Shown: one piece after another, positions 1 through 9,976 of the stretch | How positions within the stretch are numbered: the stretch's first letter is position 1 | How the letters are laid out: every line of letters starts with the position of its first letter | Source: Hyperoodon ampullatus | Lineage: Eukaryota > Chordata > Mammalia > Artiodactyla > Ziphiidae | Assembly: GCA_949752795.1 (NCBI GenBank) | Contig: OX457058.1 | Span: 154,266,353 to 154,330,352 of the forward strand | Reading direction: 5' to 3' | Length of the DNA stretch: 64,000 bases | Program-made: the position numbers and the translations under genes | The notes under the pieces: model-generated | Told to the model about the DNA's origin: nothing | The model's input: only the letters and a program-made list of their open reading frames with translations | Databases searched by the model: none

Positions 1-50
1 GAAAGAAAGAAAGAAAGAAAGATAGAAAGAAAGGAAGGAAGGAAGGAAGA
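1..50 (+). repeat. (GAAA)n/(GGAA)n purine repeat
   Basis: Tandem GAAA changing to GGAA units runs from the window edge up to the truncated 5' end of the L1 that follows. It may be the tail of an element lying outside the window, or the purine-rich target in which the L1 landed, because similar purine repeats resume at the L1 3' end. Confidence 0.9.
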
Positions 51-308
51 CTACCACTGGCATTTTTCACAGAACTAGAACAAAAAATTTCACAATTTGT
101 ATGGAAACACAAAAGACCCTGAATAGCAAAAGAAATCTTGAGAAAGAAAAACAGAGCTTGAAGAATCAGGCTCCCTGGCTTCAGACTATACTACAAAGCT
201 ACAGTAATCAAGACAGTATGGTACTGGCACAAAAACAGAAATATAGATCAATGGAACAGGATAGAAAGCCCAGAGATAAACCCACACACATATGGTCACC
301 TTATTTTT

Positions 309-534
309 TTAATTTTTTTTTTTTTTTTTTTTTTTTTTTGCGGTACACGGGCCTCTCACTGTGGTGGCCTCTCCTGTTGTGGAGCACAGGTTCCAGACAT
401 GCAGACTCAGCGGCCGTGGCTCACGGGCCCAGCCGCTCTGCAGCATGTGGGATCTTCCCGGACCGGGGCACGAACCCCTGCCCCCCTGCATTGGCAGGCG
501 GACTCTCAACCACTGCACCACGAGGGAAGCCCCA
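309..534 (-). mobile_element. CHR-type tRNA-derived SINE
   Basis: Reverse-oriented copy: the T-run (poly-A tail complement) is followed by the complement of the SINE tail, body and tRNA-like head. The TSD GTCACCTTATTTTT lies at 295-308 and 535-548, inside the L1, so this SINE is younger than the L1. Confidence 0.95.
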
Positions 535-605
535 GTCACCTTATTTTTGATAAATGAGGCAAGAATATACAGTGGAGAAAAGACAGCCTCTTCAATAAGT
601 GGTGC

Positions 606-1571
606 TTGGAAAACTGGACAGCTACATGTAAAAGAATGAAATTAGAACACTCCCTAACACCATACACAAAAATAAGCTCAAAATGGATTAAAGACTTAAA
701 TGTAAGGCCAAACACCATCAAACTCTTAGAGGAAAACATAGGCAGAACACTCTATGACATAAATCACAGCAAGATCCTTTTTGACCCACCTCCTAGAGTA
801 AGGGAAATAAAAACAAAAATAAACAAATGGGACCTAATGAAACTTCAAAGCTTTTGCACAGCAAAGGAAACCATAAACAAGATGAAAAGACAACCCTCAG
901 AATGGGAGGAAATATTTGCAAATGAAACAACTGACAAAGGATTAATCTCCAAAACATACAAGCAACTCATGCAGCTCAATATTAAAAAAACAAACAACCC
1001 AATCCAAAAATGGGCAGAAGACCTAAACAGACATTTCTCCAAAGAAGATATACAGATTGCCAACAAACACATGAAAGAATGTTCAACATCATTAATCATT
1101 AGAGAAATGCAAATCAAAACCACAATGAGGTATCACCTCACACTGGTCAGAATGGCCAACATCAAAAAATCTACAAACAATAAATGCTGGTGAGGGTGTG
1201 GAAAAAAGGGAAACCTCTTGCACTGTTGGTGGGAATATGGATTGATACAGCCACTATGGAGAACAGTATGGAGGTTCCTTAGAAAATTAAAAATAGAACT
1301 ACCATATGATCCAGCAATACCACTACTGGGCATATACCCTGAGAAAACCATAATTCAAAAAGAGACATGTACCAAAATGTTCATTGCAGCTCTATTTACA
1401 ATAGCCAGGACATGGAAGCGACCTAAGCGTCCGTCAACAGATGAGTGGATAAAGAAGATGTGGCACATACATACAATGCAACATTACTCAGCCATAAAAA
1501 GGAATGAAACTGAGTTATTTGTAGTGAGGTGGATGGACCTAGAGACTGTCATACAGAGTGAAGTAAGTTAG
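606..1571 (+). pseudogene. L1 ORF2 C-terminal remnant, one in-frame stop
   Basis: This is the most intact piece of L1 ORF2 here. ORF2 encodes the endonuclease/reverse transcriptase that copies L1 RNA into chromosomal DNA. Only the part after the polymerase is present, including the Cys-rich stretch and the conserved C-terminal block read as MWHIHTMQHYSAIKRNE. A TGA at 1191-1193 replaces the Arg codon expected between Trp and GCG. The frame then continues without a shift to the terminal stop, which indicates point decay and no rearrangement. No endonuclease or RT domain remains. Confidence 0.9.
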
Positions 1572-1995
1572 AAAGAGAAAAACAAATACCATATGCTAAC
1601 ACATATATATGGAATCTAAAAAAAGAAAAAGAAAAAGAAAATGGTCAGAAGAACCTAGGGGCAAGACGGAAATAAAGATGCAGACCTACTATAGAATGGA
1701 CTTGAGGATACGGGGAGGGGGAAGGGTAAGCTGGGACAAAGTGAGAGAATGACATGGACATATATACACTAGCAAACGTAAAATAGATAGCTAGCGGGAA
1801 GCAGCCACATAGCACAGGGAGATCAGCTCGGTGCTTTGTGACCACCTAGAGGGGTGGGATAGGGAGGGTGGGAGGGAGGGAGATGCAAGAGGGAAGAGAT
1901 ATGGGGACATATGTATATGTATAACGGATTCACTTTGTTATAAAGCAGAAACTGATGCACCATTGTAAAGCAATTATACTCTAATAAAGATGTTT

Positions 1996-2190
1996 AAAAA
2001 AAAGAAAGAAAAAGAGATAGAAACAAACAAAGAAAGAAAGAAAGGAAGGAAGGCAGGGAGAAAGAATGGAAGGAAGGATGGAAAGAGAGAGAGGGAGAAA
2101 GAAGGAGGGAGGGAGGGAGAGGGAGGAAGGAAGGAAAGAAGGAAGGGAGGGAGGGAGGGAAGGAAGAGGGAGGGAGGGAGGGAGGGAAAA
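1996..2190 (+). repeat. GA/GGGA-rich polypurine repeat
   Basis: About 190 bases, almost all purine, run on from the L1 tail as GAAA, GGAA and GGGA units. Such a mirror-like polypurine tract can form triplex DNA. Frames read through it give only Arg/Lys/Gly/Glu or Pro/Ser/Leu strings and are not genes. Confidence 0.9.
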
Positions 2191-3224
2191 TTAGTAACTC
2201 CAAGTAGTATAAGAGAGGAAATGTAACCATAGTACACTATAGGGCTCATCTAGGAACAAGTTTTACATACACATAATAATCTAAACACTAAATAATGGTT
2301 TAACCAAAAATGGACAGGTGTATAGGAAATGTGTTTGGATGAGGAATAGGGGATGTGGTTAGAGAGCTAAATCCCAAGATTCCACTAATAGGAAACCACT
2401 TGATAATATCTAAAATTATATACGTATGATAAAATTTCTAATACTTAGAAATCTGGAGGTAATTAGCTTAAAAAGTTAAATGCAGTTGCCTCTGGGGAAG
2501 AGAAATTGGGGTAGAGAAGTTACATTATAAGCCTTCTAGTATATTTGATTTTTTAAGACACATACACCTATTAGTTTGATTAAAACAATAAAAGTTAGTA
2601 AATAAAAACAGAATGGCTAGTTGGTGAGGGAAGTCGAGCTAGCATATATAGATAACTCTGTCCTTCTCCATGAAGGGAATAGAGAGGTAGTGGTCTCCAG
2701 AGCCTGGTGAGTGGGCTTGAAGTGGATGGCAGTGTTAGAAGCCTTCTTGGCTGAGTCACAACAAATCCAGATGGCACAAGTTCTAGCCCCTTTATTTTGG
2801 ATCAGTGCCCTCTAGGTAGCAGCAGGTGACGAATAAGAGCAAAGGAAGCCAGGTAAGGATCTTGCAAAGCAGTAGCCAATCCCAGTTGAATTGAATACTG
2901 AAGTCATAAACTTTTACTTGGTAAGCCAAACTGAGTTTATGCTTTCTCAGGAGTCCTAAAAAGGTCCCCCTTTTCTCCCTTAGACATAGAACAGTCTTGG
3001 AAAGACTTAGATGGTTTTGGCCATGTAAATGGGCACTCTCTTCAGCCAGAGAGTGAAACGGGGAGCAGCACCCCTAAAGTAGAGAGTGTCTGTTGTTTTA
3101 GCCAGTCCAGCATCTAATTCTTCCTGGTGGAGCTGCACCCCCTCTTTCAGTTCATGAAAGACTGAGTGGTCAGCCAGGCTCCATGGGGGAGCACATGACT
3201 CAGGGCTAACCAATGAGGGCACTG
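2191..3224. other. AT-rich DNA, old L1-like fragment near 2395-2595, no gene seen
   Basis: No gene is recognised. The 2395-2595 part, with the phrase TGCCTCTGGGGAAGAGAA, resembles the non-LTR 3' fragments also seen at 12.1, 56-57 and 58 kb. A weak CTCF-like core (GTGCCCTCTAGGTAG) lies near 2804-2818. Confidence 0.4.
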
Positions 3225-3741
3225 AGTGTCCTTGACCACCATGATTGGTCAGAAGTGGGCATGTGACCTAAGCTGGGCCAATGACAGACCTCCTCAGCAT
3301 TTTTGCTGACTGGAGAAATAGTACTATCTCACTGCATGGGTTGCTATGATATAAGTCTGATGTTGCTGATAACTATCTGGCTACCACCAGGCAAAAACTG
3401 CTTGAGAATGAAGCCTGCTCAGGGATAAGCAGCAGGGAGAGAAGGAAGGAACAGGCTCCTGATATCATCATCTGTGCGCCTGATCCAGTCACACCTGAAA
3501 CAGCAACCCCTAAGACTTTTAGTTAATTGAGTCAAGAAATTCCCTTGGGCTTCCCTGGTCGCGCAGTGGTTGGGAGTCCGCCTGCCGATGCAGGGGACAC
3601 GGGTTCGTGCCCCGGTCCGGGAAGATCCCACATGCCGCGGAGCGGCTAGGCCCGTGAGCCATGGCCGCTGAGCCTGCGCGTCCGGAGCCTGTGCTCCGCA
3701 ACGGGAGAGGCCACAACAATGAGAGGCCCAAGTACCGCAAA

Positions 3742-3773
<32 letters not shown>

Positions 3774-3830
3774 TTCCCTTTTTGGGACTTTATGCCACTT
3801 ACAACTGAGAAACTTCTGAGTGATACACCT
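3225..3830 (+). repeat. Ancient interspersed repeat, family not named, split by a SINE
   Basis: The sequence runs from ATTGGTCAGAAGTGGGCATG through a stretch ending AATTCCCTT, is broken by a SINE, and continues TTTTTGGGACTTTATGCCAC. It is colinear with the repeat at 14785-15160, which ends in the same kind of CTAACTAATACA terminus. I recognise it as a common mammalian repeat but cannot give its name with confidence. Confidence 0.6.
3547..3767 (+). mobile_element. CHR-type tRNA-derived SINE
   Basis: Starts GGGCTTCCCTGG, contains a B-box-like GGTTCGTGCC, and ends in a long A-run. The TSD AAGAAATTCCCTT is at 3534-3546 and 3768-3780. The copy is close to consensus. Confidence 0.95.
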
Positions 3831-4419
3831 CTCCAGAGACAACATGATGTGAAGTGGGAGACCTGGAGGGAAAGGTAAAACACAAAGTCAGCATAACCAG
3901 ATTATCTAATCCAGCCATCTAATCACAGCCAACCTCTGTAATTCTCCTTCCAAGGCTAACCCAGTGCTGCGAGTTGTTTTATCAAGGGAGGCTTATTCCC
4001 TTACCTGTGCATGTGGCAAAAGGCCCACTACACAATCCTGCAAAGACTCATAATTAGGAGGGTCATGTGATGGTATATCTGAGCGTCTCACATGCTCAGA
4101 TATGCAGACCTCATCTAGTTCAGACCTTATCTGATCAAAACATTGTTCCTTCAGTCGGCCCAGCTTAGGGCCATCCAGTTTCTTCTGAAACTCCCAAGGG
4201 TGAGGACTGCCCCGTCTCCCTGTCAACTTTTCCACTGAGGCCAAGAACAAACAGCATAGCTCGAAGATTCTTTCTCCATCTTACTGAGCCAGTTTCTGTT
4301 TCTCTGAACCTTCCACAGTCCCTAGCAACGCAGGGAAAGTCCAAACCCACTTCCAAAGGCAGTCCTTCAGGCATGTAAGGAGAGCTGCAGTGAGCGTTTT
4401 ACTAACAGGGATTGAGTTC
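3831..4419. other. Single-copy-looking DNA, no gene recognised
   Basis: An 85-codon minus-strand frame (3993-4250) has balanced composition, but I do not recognise it and it has no clear splice or promoter context. I leave it uncalled. Confidence 0.4.
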
Positions 4420-4925
4420 AACTGCCTGAAACAGAAACCAGACTATAGCGGCTTAACCAAATGCAGAGATAGATATTTCTTCACATTACAGTAGGGCTGG
4501 GCAGCTCAGAGCTGGTGTAACAACTCTGTGAGGTTCTCCGTGTCCCCATTCTATCCCTCTACCTCGCCACCCCTAATAAGTAGCTTTCATCTTCGCGGTT
4601 GCCTCAGAGTTGCAAGATGCCTGCTCCATCTCCAGACCCCAATCCACATTCCAAGCAGGAAGGAAAAAAAAGGAAAGCAACAAGAAAACAAAACTTTCCC
4701 AGAAATACCTAGCAGACTTCTGCTTTTGTCACATCGGCCAAAATTGTGTTGCATGGACTACGCTAGTTGTGAAGAAGTATAGGATATCTTTTGTTTATCT
4801 GTTGAAATCTGGACTTGCTGCTGCCTCAGGTAAAATGATGGTGCTATTGGTAAAAAAAAAAAAAAAAAAAAGCGAGAATGGGCATTGGATAGGCAACTAG
4901 CAGTTGCTTCAAAAGCTTTCTCCAG
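4420..4925. repeat. Ancient interspersed repeat-like segment, family not named
   Basis: The arrangement matches a common mammalian repeat I cannot name: TTCTTCACATTACAGTAGG, then a CCACATTCCAAGCAGGAAGG block, then GAATGGGCATTGGATAGGCA. A 21-base A-run at about 4851-4871 sits inside it as an expansion. Confidence 0.5.
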
Positions 4926-5034
4926 ACAAAATTCTTTTATAGAGAAGCAACAATGGAGCAAGGCTGACACCCTGACTTGAGGGAGGGGGGGTCAGTTAGA
5001 CCCCCAACTCCAAGTCCAACCCCACCCCTTCCTT

Positions 5035-5190
5035 TCCTGTGTGATTCTAGGGGATATTCTTAAATAATCTAAGTTCCTGTTTGCTTGTTTCTTAAAGAGG
5101 ATAAATGTGTTTTCTCAAGGGTTTCTGGAGTGATTAGAGCATCTCCATGCAAAATATCTTAACAATGAGACACTCAACAAACGGTAATTC
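5035..5190 (+). repeat. MIR SINE relic
   Basis: Diverged copy with the TGTGTGATTCTAGGG core, the CTTGTTTCTTAAAGAGGATAA segment and a GGAGTGATTAGAG tail, in the order of a sense MIR. Confidence 0.6.
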
Positions 5191-5194
5191 TCCT

Positions 5195-5480
5195 ACTTCC
5201 TATAATTGCTCATCATGTGACATGTTTCTAATCCTTTCCTCCTGGACATGCTCCCAGGATCTGCTCTAATGTCTTTTTCGAAATACAGTCCCCATATGGA
5301 ACACAAAACTCCACTGTGTCCCCACATCGTGGAGGACAATGGGGACGTTTACCCTCCTTGCTCTGGGCATCATACTTCTTTCTCACACCACCCAGCGTCT
5401 TTGGGGTTCTCATGAGCACATGATAACAGCAGGCCTGGAGAGCTCTACATTCACTTCTCCTCCCCTTGGGCTCTTGGCCC
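5195..5480 (+). repeat. L3/CR1 LINE relic
   Basis: Follows the CR1/L3 3' region in order: TCCTGGACATGCTCCCAGGATCTG, AATGTCTTTTT, a CAGTCCCCATATGGAACACA segment, and CATCATACTTC. It is ancient and strongly diverged. The 117-codon minus-strand frame here is a shadow of the repeat. Confidence 0.65.
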
Positions 5481-5827
5481 ATCAAGAACAGACTGGAAGG
5501 AGCTAAGCAGGGACCTGCACTCAGCTTTATTAATGCACAGCTGGGTGCAGAATCGGCAGGACCTCCAACTCCCCTCCTCAAATCTAGACCCTACACAATC
5601 CTGATGAAACCTCCAGTCACAGCCAGAGAAACTGGAACCCAGGGAGCAAGGGCCTGGCTGGGCCTGGCCACGGAAGAAGGCCTGCTCGGTCTGCTTAATC
5701 CAATGCAGCCCAAACTAGAGCTGCTCCCGCACCACAGCTGACCTCTGCCCAGCCCAGCAGTGTCATGCCCTCCCCAGACTACCCAATCACATTGGAGGAG
5801 AGTGAGAAGGGTGGGGAAGGAAGCTGT
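5481..5827. other. GC-rich single-copy DNA, nothing recognised
   Basis: Short overlapping frames on both strands; no repeat, exon or RNA gene identified. Confidence 0.4.
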
Positions 5828-6515
5828 GGTAGGCCAAGTAATGGCCTCCCCAAAGGTGTCCATATCCTAATCCTTGGAACCTGTGAATAGGTTACCTTAT
5901 GTAGCAAAAGGGATTCTGCTGGTGTGATTAAGGATCTTGAGATGAGAAGATTATCCTGGATGATTCAAGCAGGCCCTACGTAATCACAAGGGTCCTTCTA
6001 AGAGGAAGTCAAGAAGGTCAGGGCTTCCCCGGTGGCGCAGTGGTTGAGAGTCCGCCTGCCAATTCAAGGGACGCGGGTTCGTGACCCGGTCTGGGAAGAT
6101 CCCACATGCCGCGGAGCGGCTGGGCCCGTGAGCCATGGCCGGTAAGCCTGCGCGTCCGGAGCCTGTGCTCTGCAATGGGAGAGGCCACAACAGTGAGAGG
6201 CCCGCGTACCGCAAAAAAAAAAAAAAAAGAAGGTCAAAGGCTGAAGACAGAGATGGGATGATGGAAGCAGAGGTTGGAAGGATGTACCTTGAAGACAGAG
6301 GAAGGGGCCGTGAGCCAAGGAATGCAGGTGGTCTCTAGAAGCTGGAAAAGGCAAGGACACTGATTCTCCCTTGGCCAAATGGATTCTTCCTCTTGACTTT
6401 AGCCTCTGAAAACTCATTTCAGACTGCTGGACTCCAGAAAATTAAGAGAATACGTTTGTGTTGTGTTAAGCCACGAAGTCGGTGGTAATTTGTTACAGAA
6501 GTGATAGAAAATTAC
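5828..6515 (+). repeat. MLT1-type LTR relic (ERVL-MaLR), split by a SINE
   Basis: Sense-strand MLT1 landmarks appear in order: the AATGGCCTCCCCAAAGGTGTCC start region, a GGATCTTGAGATGAGAAGAT block, AGCCAAGGAATGCAGGTGG, and the terminal TGTGTTAAGCCACGAAGTC to TTTGTTACAG. It is a solo LTR relic with no internal retroviral genes. A CHR SINE lies at 6021-6226 and a different LTR landed at its 3' end. Confidence 0.9.
6021..6226 (+). mobile_element. CHR-type tRNA-derived SINE
   Basis: Full-length head-to-tail copy with an A-run. The TSD AAGAAGGTCA is at 6011-6020 and 6227-6236, inside the MLT1 LTR. Confidence 0.95.
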
Positions 6516-6521
6516 TATGGG

Positions 6522-7019
6522 TGAGACAGGCTGGGACCTGGGACCCTTTGCTGCAGTGCTGGCACCTGGTCATACCTCTCTTCTCCTCGAGCTACAAAAT
6601 ACAAAGAAAATGTATGGGACTAAAAATAACCGTGTGCCTGCACACAGTTGGGGCAAATTCTGGACCCAAAAGATACCAAGAGACCAAAAACCCAACTGCC
6701 ACTTTTGAAGAGCCTGGAGCAAAAACTGGGTGTCAGGAGCAAAAGCAGGGTACTGGGTATGCCCCCTGCACTCAACACCAACAGAGGGGTGGGCAAAACC
6801 CCTAAGCTACCCCTCCGGCCTGACCTCTAGACACACCCCTACCCCCACCCCATATAAGGAACAAGCTTGCCCCCCTCAGCGAGCAAGCAAGGGAACCTGT
6901 TTTTTGTTCTAGCTCCCCCCTGCTTCAGGAGGGGCCCCAATAAAGCCTTACCTGAATTTCTTGTCTGGCCTCTGATCAGTTTCTATTGATTGGGGAAGGC
7001 CAAGACCCCTGGTCAGTAA
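6522..7019 (+). mobile_element. Solo LTR of an endogenous retrovirus
   Basis: Seen: a 498-base unit starting TGAGACAGGC and flanked by TATGGG at 6516-6521 and 7020-7025. It has a TATA-like CATATAAGG at 6851-6859, a poly(A) signal AATAAAGCC at 6939, and GT-rich sequence after it, as expected for U3-R-U5. The 3' end reads ...GGTCAGTAA, so the terminal CA is not intact or the edge is off by a few bases. No internal genes are present, which implies LTR-LTR recombination. A 6-bp TSD is usual for class II elements, but class I is possible. Confidence 0.75.
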
Positions 7020-7129
7020 TATGGGGACTGAAAGAGAGAGGACTGTAAGAAAAGGAGCATTGGGAATCACCCAGGACTCCAAGGCTTTCCACAAGCTCAG
7101 TCATGGGTTTCTTCACTGCGTCTGCCAAC

Positions 7130-7200
7130 CAGATGCTTCCTTCATCCTTCAAGCCTCGGTTCAAAGGTCGTTCCCTTGTGGAGCTTTTCCTGGCTAACCT
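7130..7200 (+). repeat. Possible L2 3' fragment
   Basis: CCTTCAAGCCTCGGTTCAAAG followed by CTTTTCCTGGCTAACCTGACC matches the order of L2 3' sequence. The fragment is short and weak. Confidence 0.35.
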
Positions 7201-7209
7201 GACCTGGAG

Positions 7210-7280
7210 GGGTTGGAGTGATGTGATTTGAAGATGGAGGAAGGGGCCACAGCCAAGGAATGCAGGTGGTCTCTAGCACA
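7210..7280 (+). repeat. Second MLT1 fragment or local duplicate
   Basis: The stretch GAGGAAGGGGCC...AGCCAAGGAATGCAGG...TGGTCTCTAG closely repeats 6283-6338 of the MLT1 LTR about 940 bases upstream. It is either an independent MLT1 piece or a duplicated block. Confidence 0.7.
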
Positions 7281-8696
7281 CACAGGGCACTCTGTCTTCA
7301 CCGCTGTTCTGGACATCGCAACTCGGTATGTAGTTTTCTGTCTGTGTGTCTGTCTGACTTTCTCATCAGAGGGGGAGCTCCTTGGGGATTGAAGCTATAG
7401 TAATTTCTCCTAAAAGCATATTGGATTGAGTAGAATTAAGCCACGCCCTCCCCAACCCAGACTTGCAGTATTGAGTGTCTCTGCTTTCATTTCGACCCAA
7501 CCCAGCCATTCACAGCTCATCACCCCAAATAGGAGCACTCCCTCTGCATCTTTGACAAGCTCTCTTTCAGTGTCCTGTCCTGGCATCAATATAAACGTTA
7601 CCATGGATACCTAGTGTTTTATTTGCATACCTACAATCCAAGTCCTTCCCCAGGAGTTTTGAATCAGAACCAAGAGGTTCCAGACCAGACCGGTTGCTCC
7701 TTTGAATAGAGGACTTGTTAACCCAGCTGCCATTGTTTTCATTGGAAATTTTCTCCTCCCAAGTTCTGTACAGATGGGGAGGGAGAAGCAGGAAGCAGAG
7801 GGCAGAGAGGGGAGGAAAGACCTTCTGTGCTTCCACACTGCCCCATCCCTGGTTTCAGTGCATCCCTGAGGCCTAACAGCAGGCCTACCCGGGAATTCTT
7901 GAGATACCTTTGGGGTCTTTCCAATAGATTTCCTGTTTTGCTTAGCTCAGCTAGAGTTCATTTCCATCCCTCACAACGAAAGCAGTCCTAAAAAATTTGG
8001 AATGGAGTGAACAGAGTGTTGGCGCGTCATATATATGGTACATTCCCAAACCAAATATGGTAAAGCCTCACTTACCCAGAGGTCATGAGTGTGTCCCCTT
8101 GCCCGCGCAGAACGCTATGGAAAACCCAGAAGGAAGAAAGAGTGCCTCTTGTTCTATCTGCCTGACTGCAGGGCAAGGCCAGGAGGAGACAAATCATAGA
8201 GCAGAGTGAAGATCAGGAGATGGACATGGATTGGAGCTTTGGGAGCAGAAGCCAAAGATGCCAGGATCCAGTGGTCAAATAGAGTAGACAGAAAGCGAAG
8301 AGGAGTGGGCCAGGGTCCAAGCAGGTGGGAGGAAGCCACCCTTTGGGCACCAGAGACCCCTGATGAATGTTCTCTGTGAATGGACACCCCTCTTGAAGGC
8401 CAGGACCATTGTCACTGGCACCTCCCATCTTTGCTAGAGCCACTGAGTCCTGAGGCCAGTTCCTGAGGCCCGGTCAAGCTTAAGTCAGGCTCACAAAGCT
8501 CATGCACTGGTTCCATGAGGAGTCCATGGAGCTGGATTCCACACTTCTTCACTCTTATTTGGGAAGCAGTCTTAGCAAGCTTGATTAACCAGTTTCCCAG
8601 CCCACGATGGATTGGAAATCCCACATTAGAAATGGGGAGAGGTGCTATTAGAGGAATCACAGGGATAGTGGCGGGAACTGATAAGCCACCACAGGG
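7281..8696. other. Single-copy DNA, no gene recognised; contains an X-box-like site
   Basis: No repeat or coding unit is supported. An RFX X-box-like GTTACCATGGATAC lies at 7597-7610. Confidence 0.4.
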
Positions 8697-8920
8697 CTTC
8701 TCCACCTCAGCACAAATGACATTTGGGGTCAGTTAACTCTTTGCTGCAGGGAGCCGTCCTGTGCACTGCACAGTGTTTACCAGCATCCTGCCCACTAGAT
8801 GCCAGTAGCACTCCCTCTATTCGTGTCAAACAAAAATGTCCCCAGCATTGCCACAAGTCCCTGAAGGACAAAATCATGCCAGGTGGAGAACGACTGTGCT
8901 ATAAGAAGAGAGTGACAAAC
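8697..8920 (-). repeat. MER20 hAT-type DNA transposon relic
   Basis: The minus-strand MER20 order is clear: TCTCCACCTCAGCAC, GACATTTGGGGTCAG, CACTAGATGCCAGTAGCAC, AAAAATGTCCCCAGCATTGC, and the GGAGAACGACTG end. MER20 is non-autonomous and carries no transposase. Confidence 0.9.
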
Positions 8921-9974
8921 AGTTTTAAAATATTCACAAGAACAGCAACAAAACTGCAACAGCCCAGGCCAGTTAGTTAGAGGGGCAAAGCCCAGCATCA
9001 ATCCCTGGCCCTCACGGCTGAGTCGTTTATGGCAGAGTCACACCACGCTTTCCACTGACCCAGAGCTTCCCTGGCTGGCTCTCCTGCCCCTCTATCAGGC
9101 TGATGGAAATCCCGCCAAAGTGGCAGAGTTGTGCTGGCCGTCACATTTAAGAAGGCCCCTTCTCAGAAAGGAAGTGGGGAGAAATGTGCTCCCTGAGGGT
9201 GGCAGCACTTCCCTGGGGAGGATGGAACAATGGGAATTTTTTTTCCCTCTCTTTAGCATCCTTTGACAGTGGCTGGCACGTAGCAGACCCTCACTAAGTT
9301 GAGTTGAGTTCAATGCAATTTTAAAGGTTTCTACACTGACTCCATATTGTTTTGGGACTCGTTGGAGGCCGAGATCCTCTCAATACTTGGAGGCCCATCT
9401 GCAATTCTGCCTCCCTGCCCTGGGGCCTCTCTCCCATGACCCTTCCCACCTCTCCCAGAACCTTGACCTCCCCGCCATCACCCCACCGCCCCAGCCCCAC
9501 CTCCACCCTGCCCCATGCTTATCATGTAAGTCAAGAGGAGGTAAGAGGCTCTTAGCCCAGTCAGAGCCCTGCTGTGGTGCAGACAGTCAGATACATGGGG
9601 TGTTCGAGGTGGGCAGCGCAGGCCCCTTCTCCCTCCCCTCAAGGGGTGTGGAGCATTGAGAGCTGGCCCACGGAGTCTTGATGTATAAAGAGGTGCTGCG
9701 GTCGACATCTGGGGTCTCTCAAATCCTAGTCTCCTCTTTTCCTTCAGAACGTCAAAAACCTGAGCTGAATCGGATTAACTGCTGTCTGGCCCCTGAACAG
9801 GATGGTTGTGTGTGCACACATGTGTGTGAAAATGTGTGGGTGACTGTGGGCATGCTTGGGAGAGGGAGGGAGGAGGTGGGATGATGTTCACGTGTGCGCA
9901 TGCGCTTGCAGGGCCTGAACACAAGGTTTCAGCTTCAGGTTATTCAGGGCCTGGATTCGGTTGCTGGAAGCAGG
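8921..9974. other. Single-copy DNA with a small L2 end and TG-rich patch
   Basis: No gene is recognised. A short L2 3' terminus (GTGGCTGGCACGTAGCAGAC) lies at 9245-9320. TG-rich sequence occurs near 9805-9845. Confidence 0.4.
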
Positions 9975-9976
9975 TA

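Larger units (their letters stand above)
51..1995 (+). mobile_element. 5'-truncated L1 LINE (ORF2 C-terminus plus 3'UTR)
   Basis: Seen: broken reading frames resembling the carboxyl third of L1 ORF2 (the region after the reverse transcriptase), then a 3'UTR and an AATAAAG-type end followed by A-rich/purine repeat. The clearest frame runs 606-1190. It is cut by one TGA at 1191-1193 and resumes in the same frame to the natural end near 1571. Stops and shifts upstream, around 100-300, break the rest. The 5' truncation is usual for L1. A CHR SINE interrupts it at 309-534. The 3'UTR holds a G-run tract at 1851-1881. The copy cannot encode working ORF2. Confidence 0.95.

Noticed and set aside
1974..2249. 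Arg/Lys/Glu-rich and Pro/Ser/Leu-rich frames
   Set aside because: They are translations of the polypurine repeat on its two strands.
3547..3767. Possible tRNA gene from the A- and B-box-like sequence
   Set aside because: The tRNA-like part belongs to the CHR SINE, lacks a full cloverleaf and has a SINE body and A-tail with target duplications.
3993..4250. 85-codon minus frame with balanced composition
   Set aside because: I could not link it to a family, and it lacks splice or promoter context; kept as unassigned DNA.
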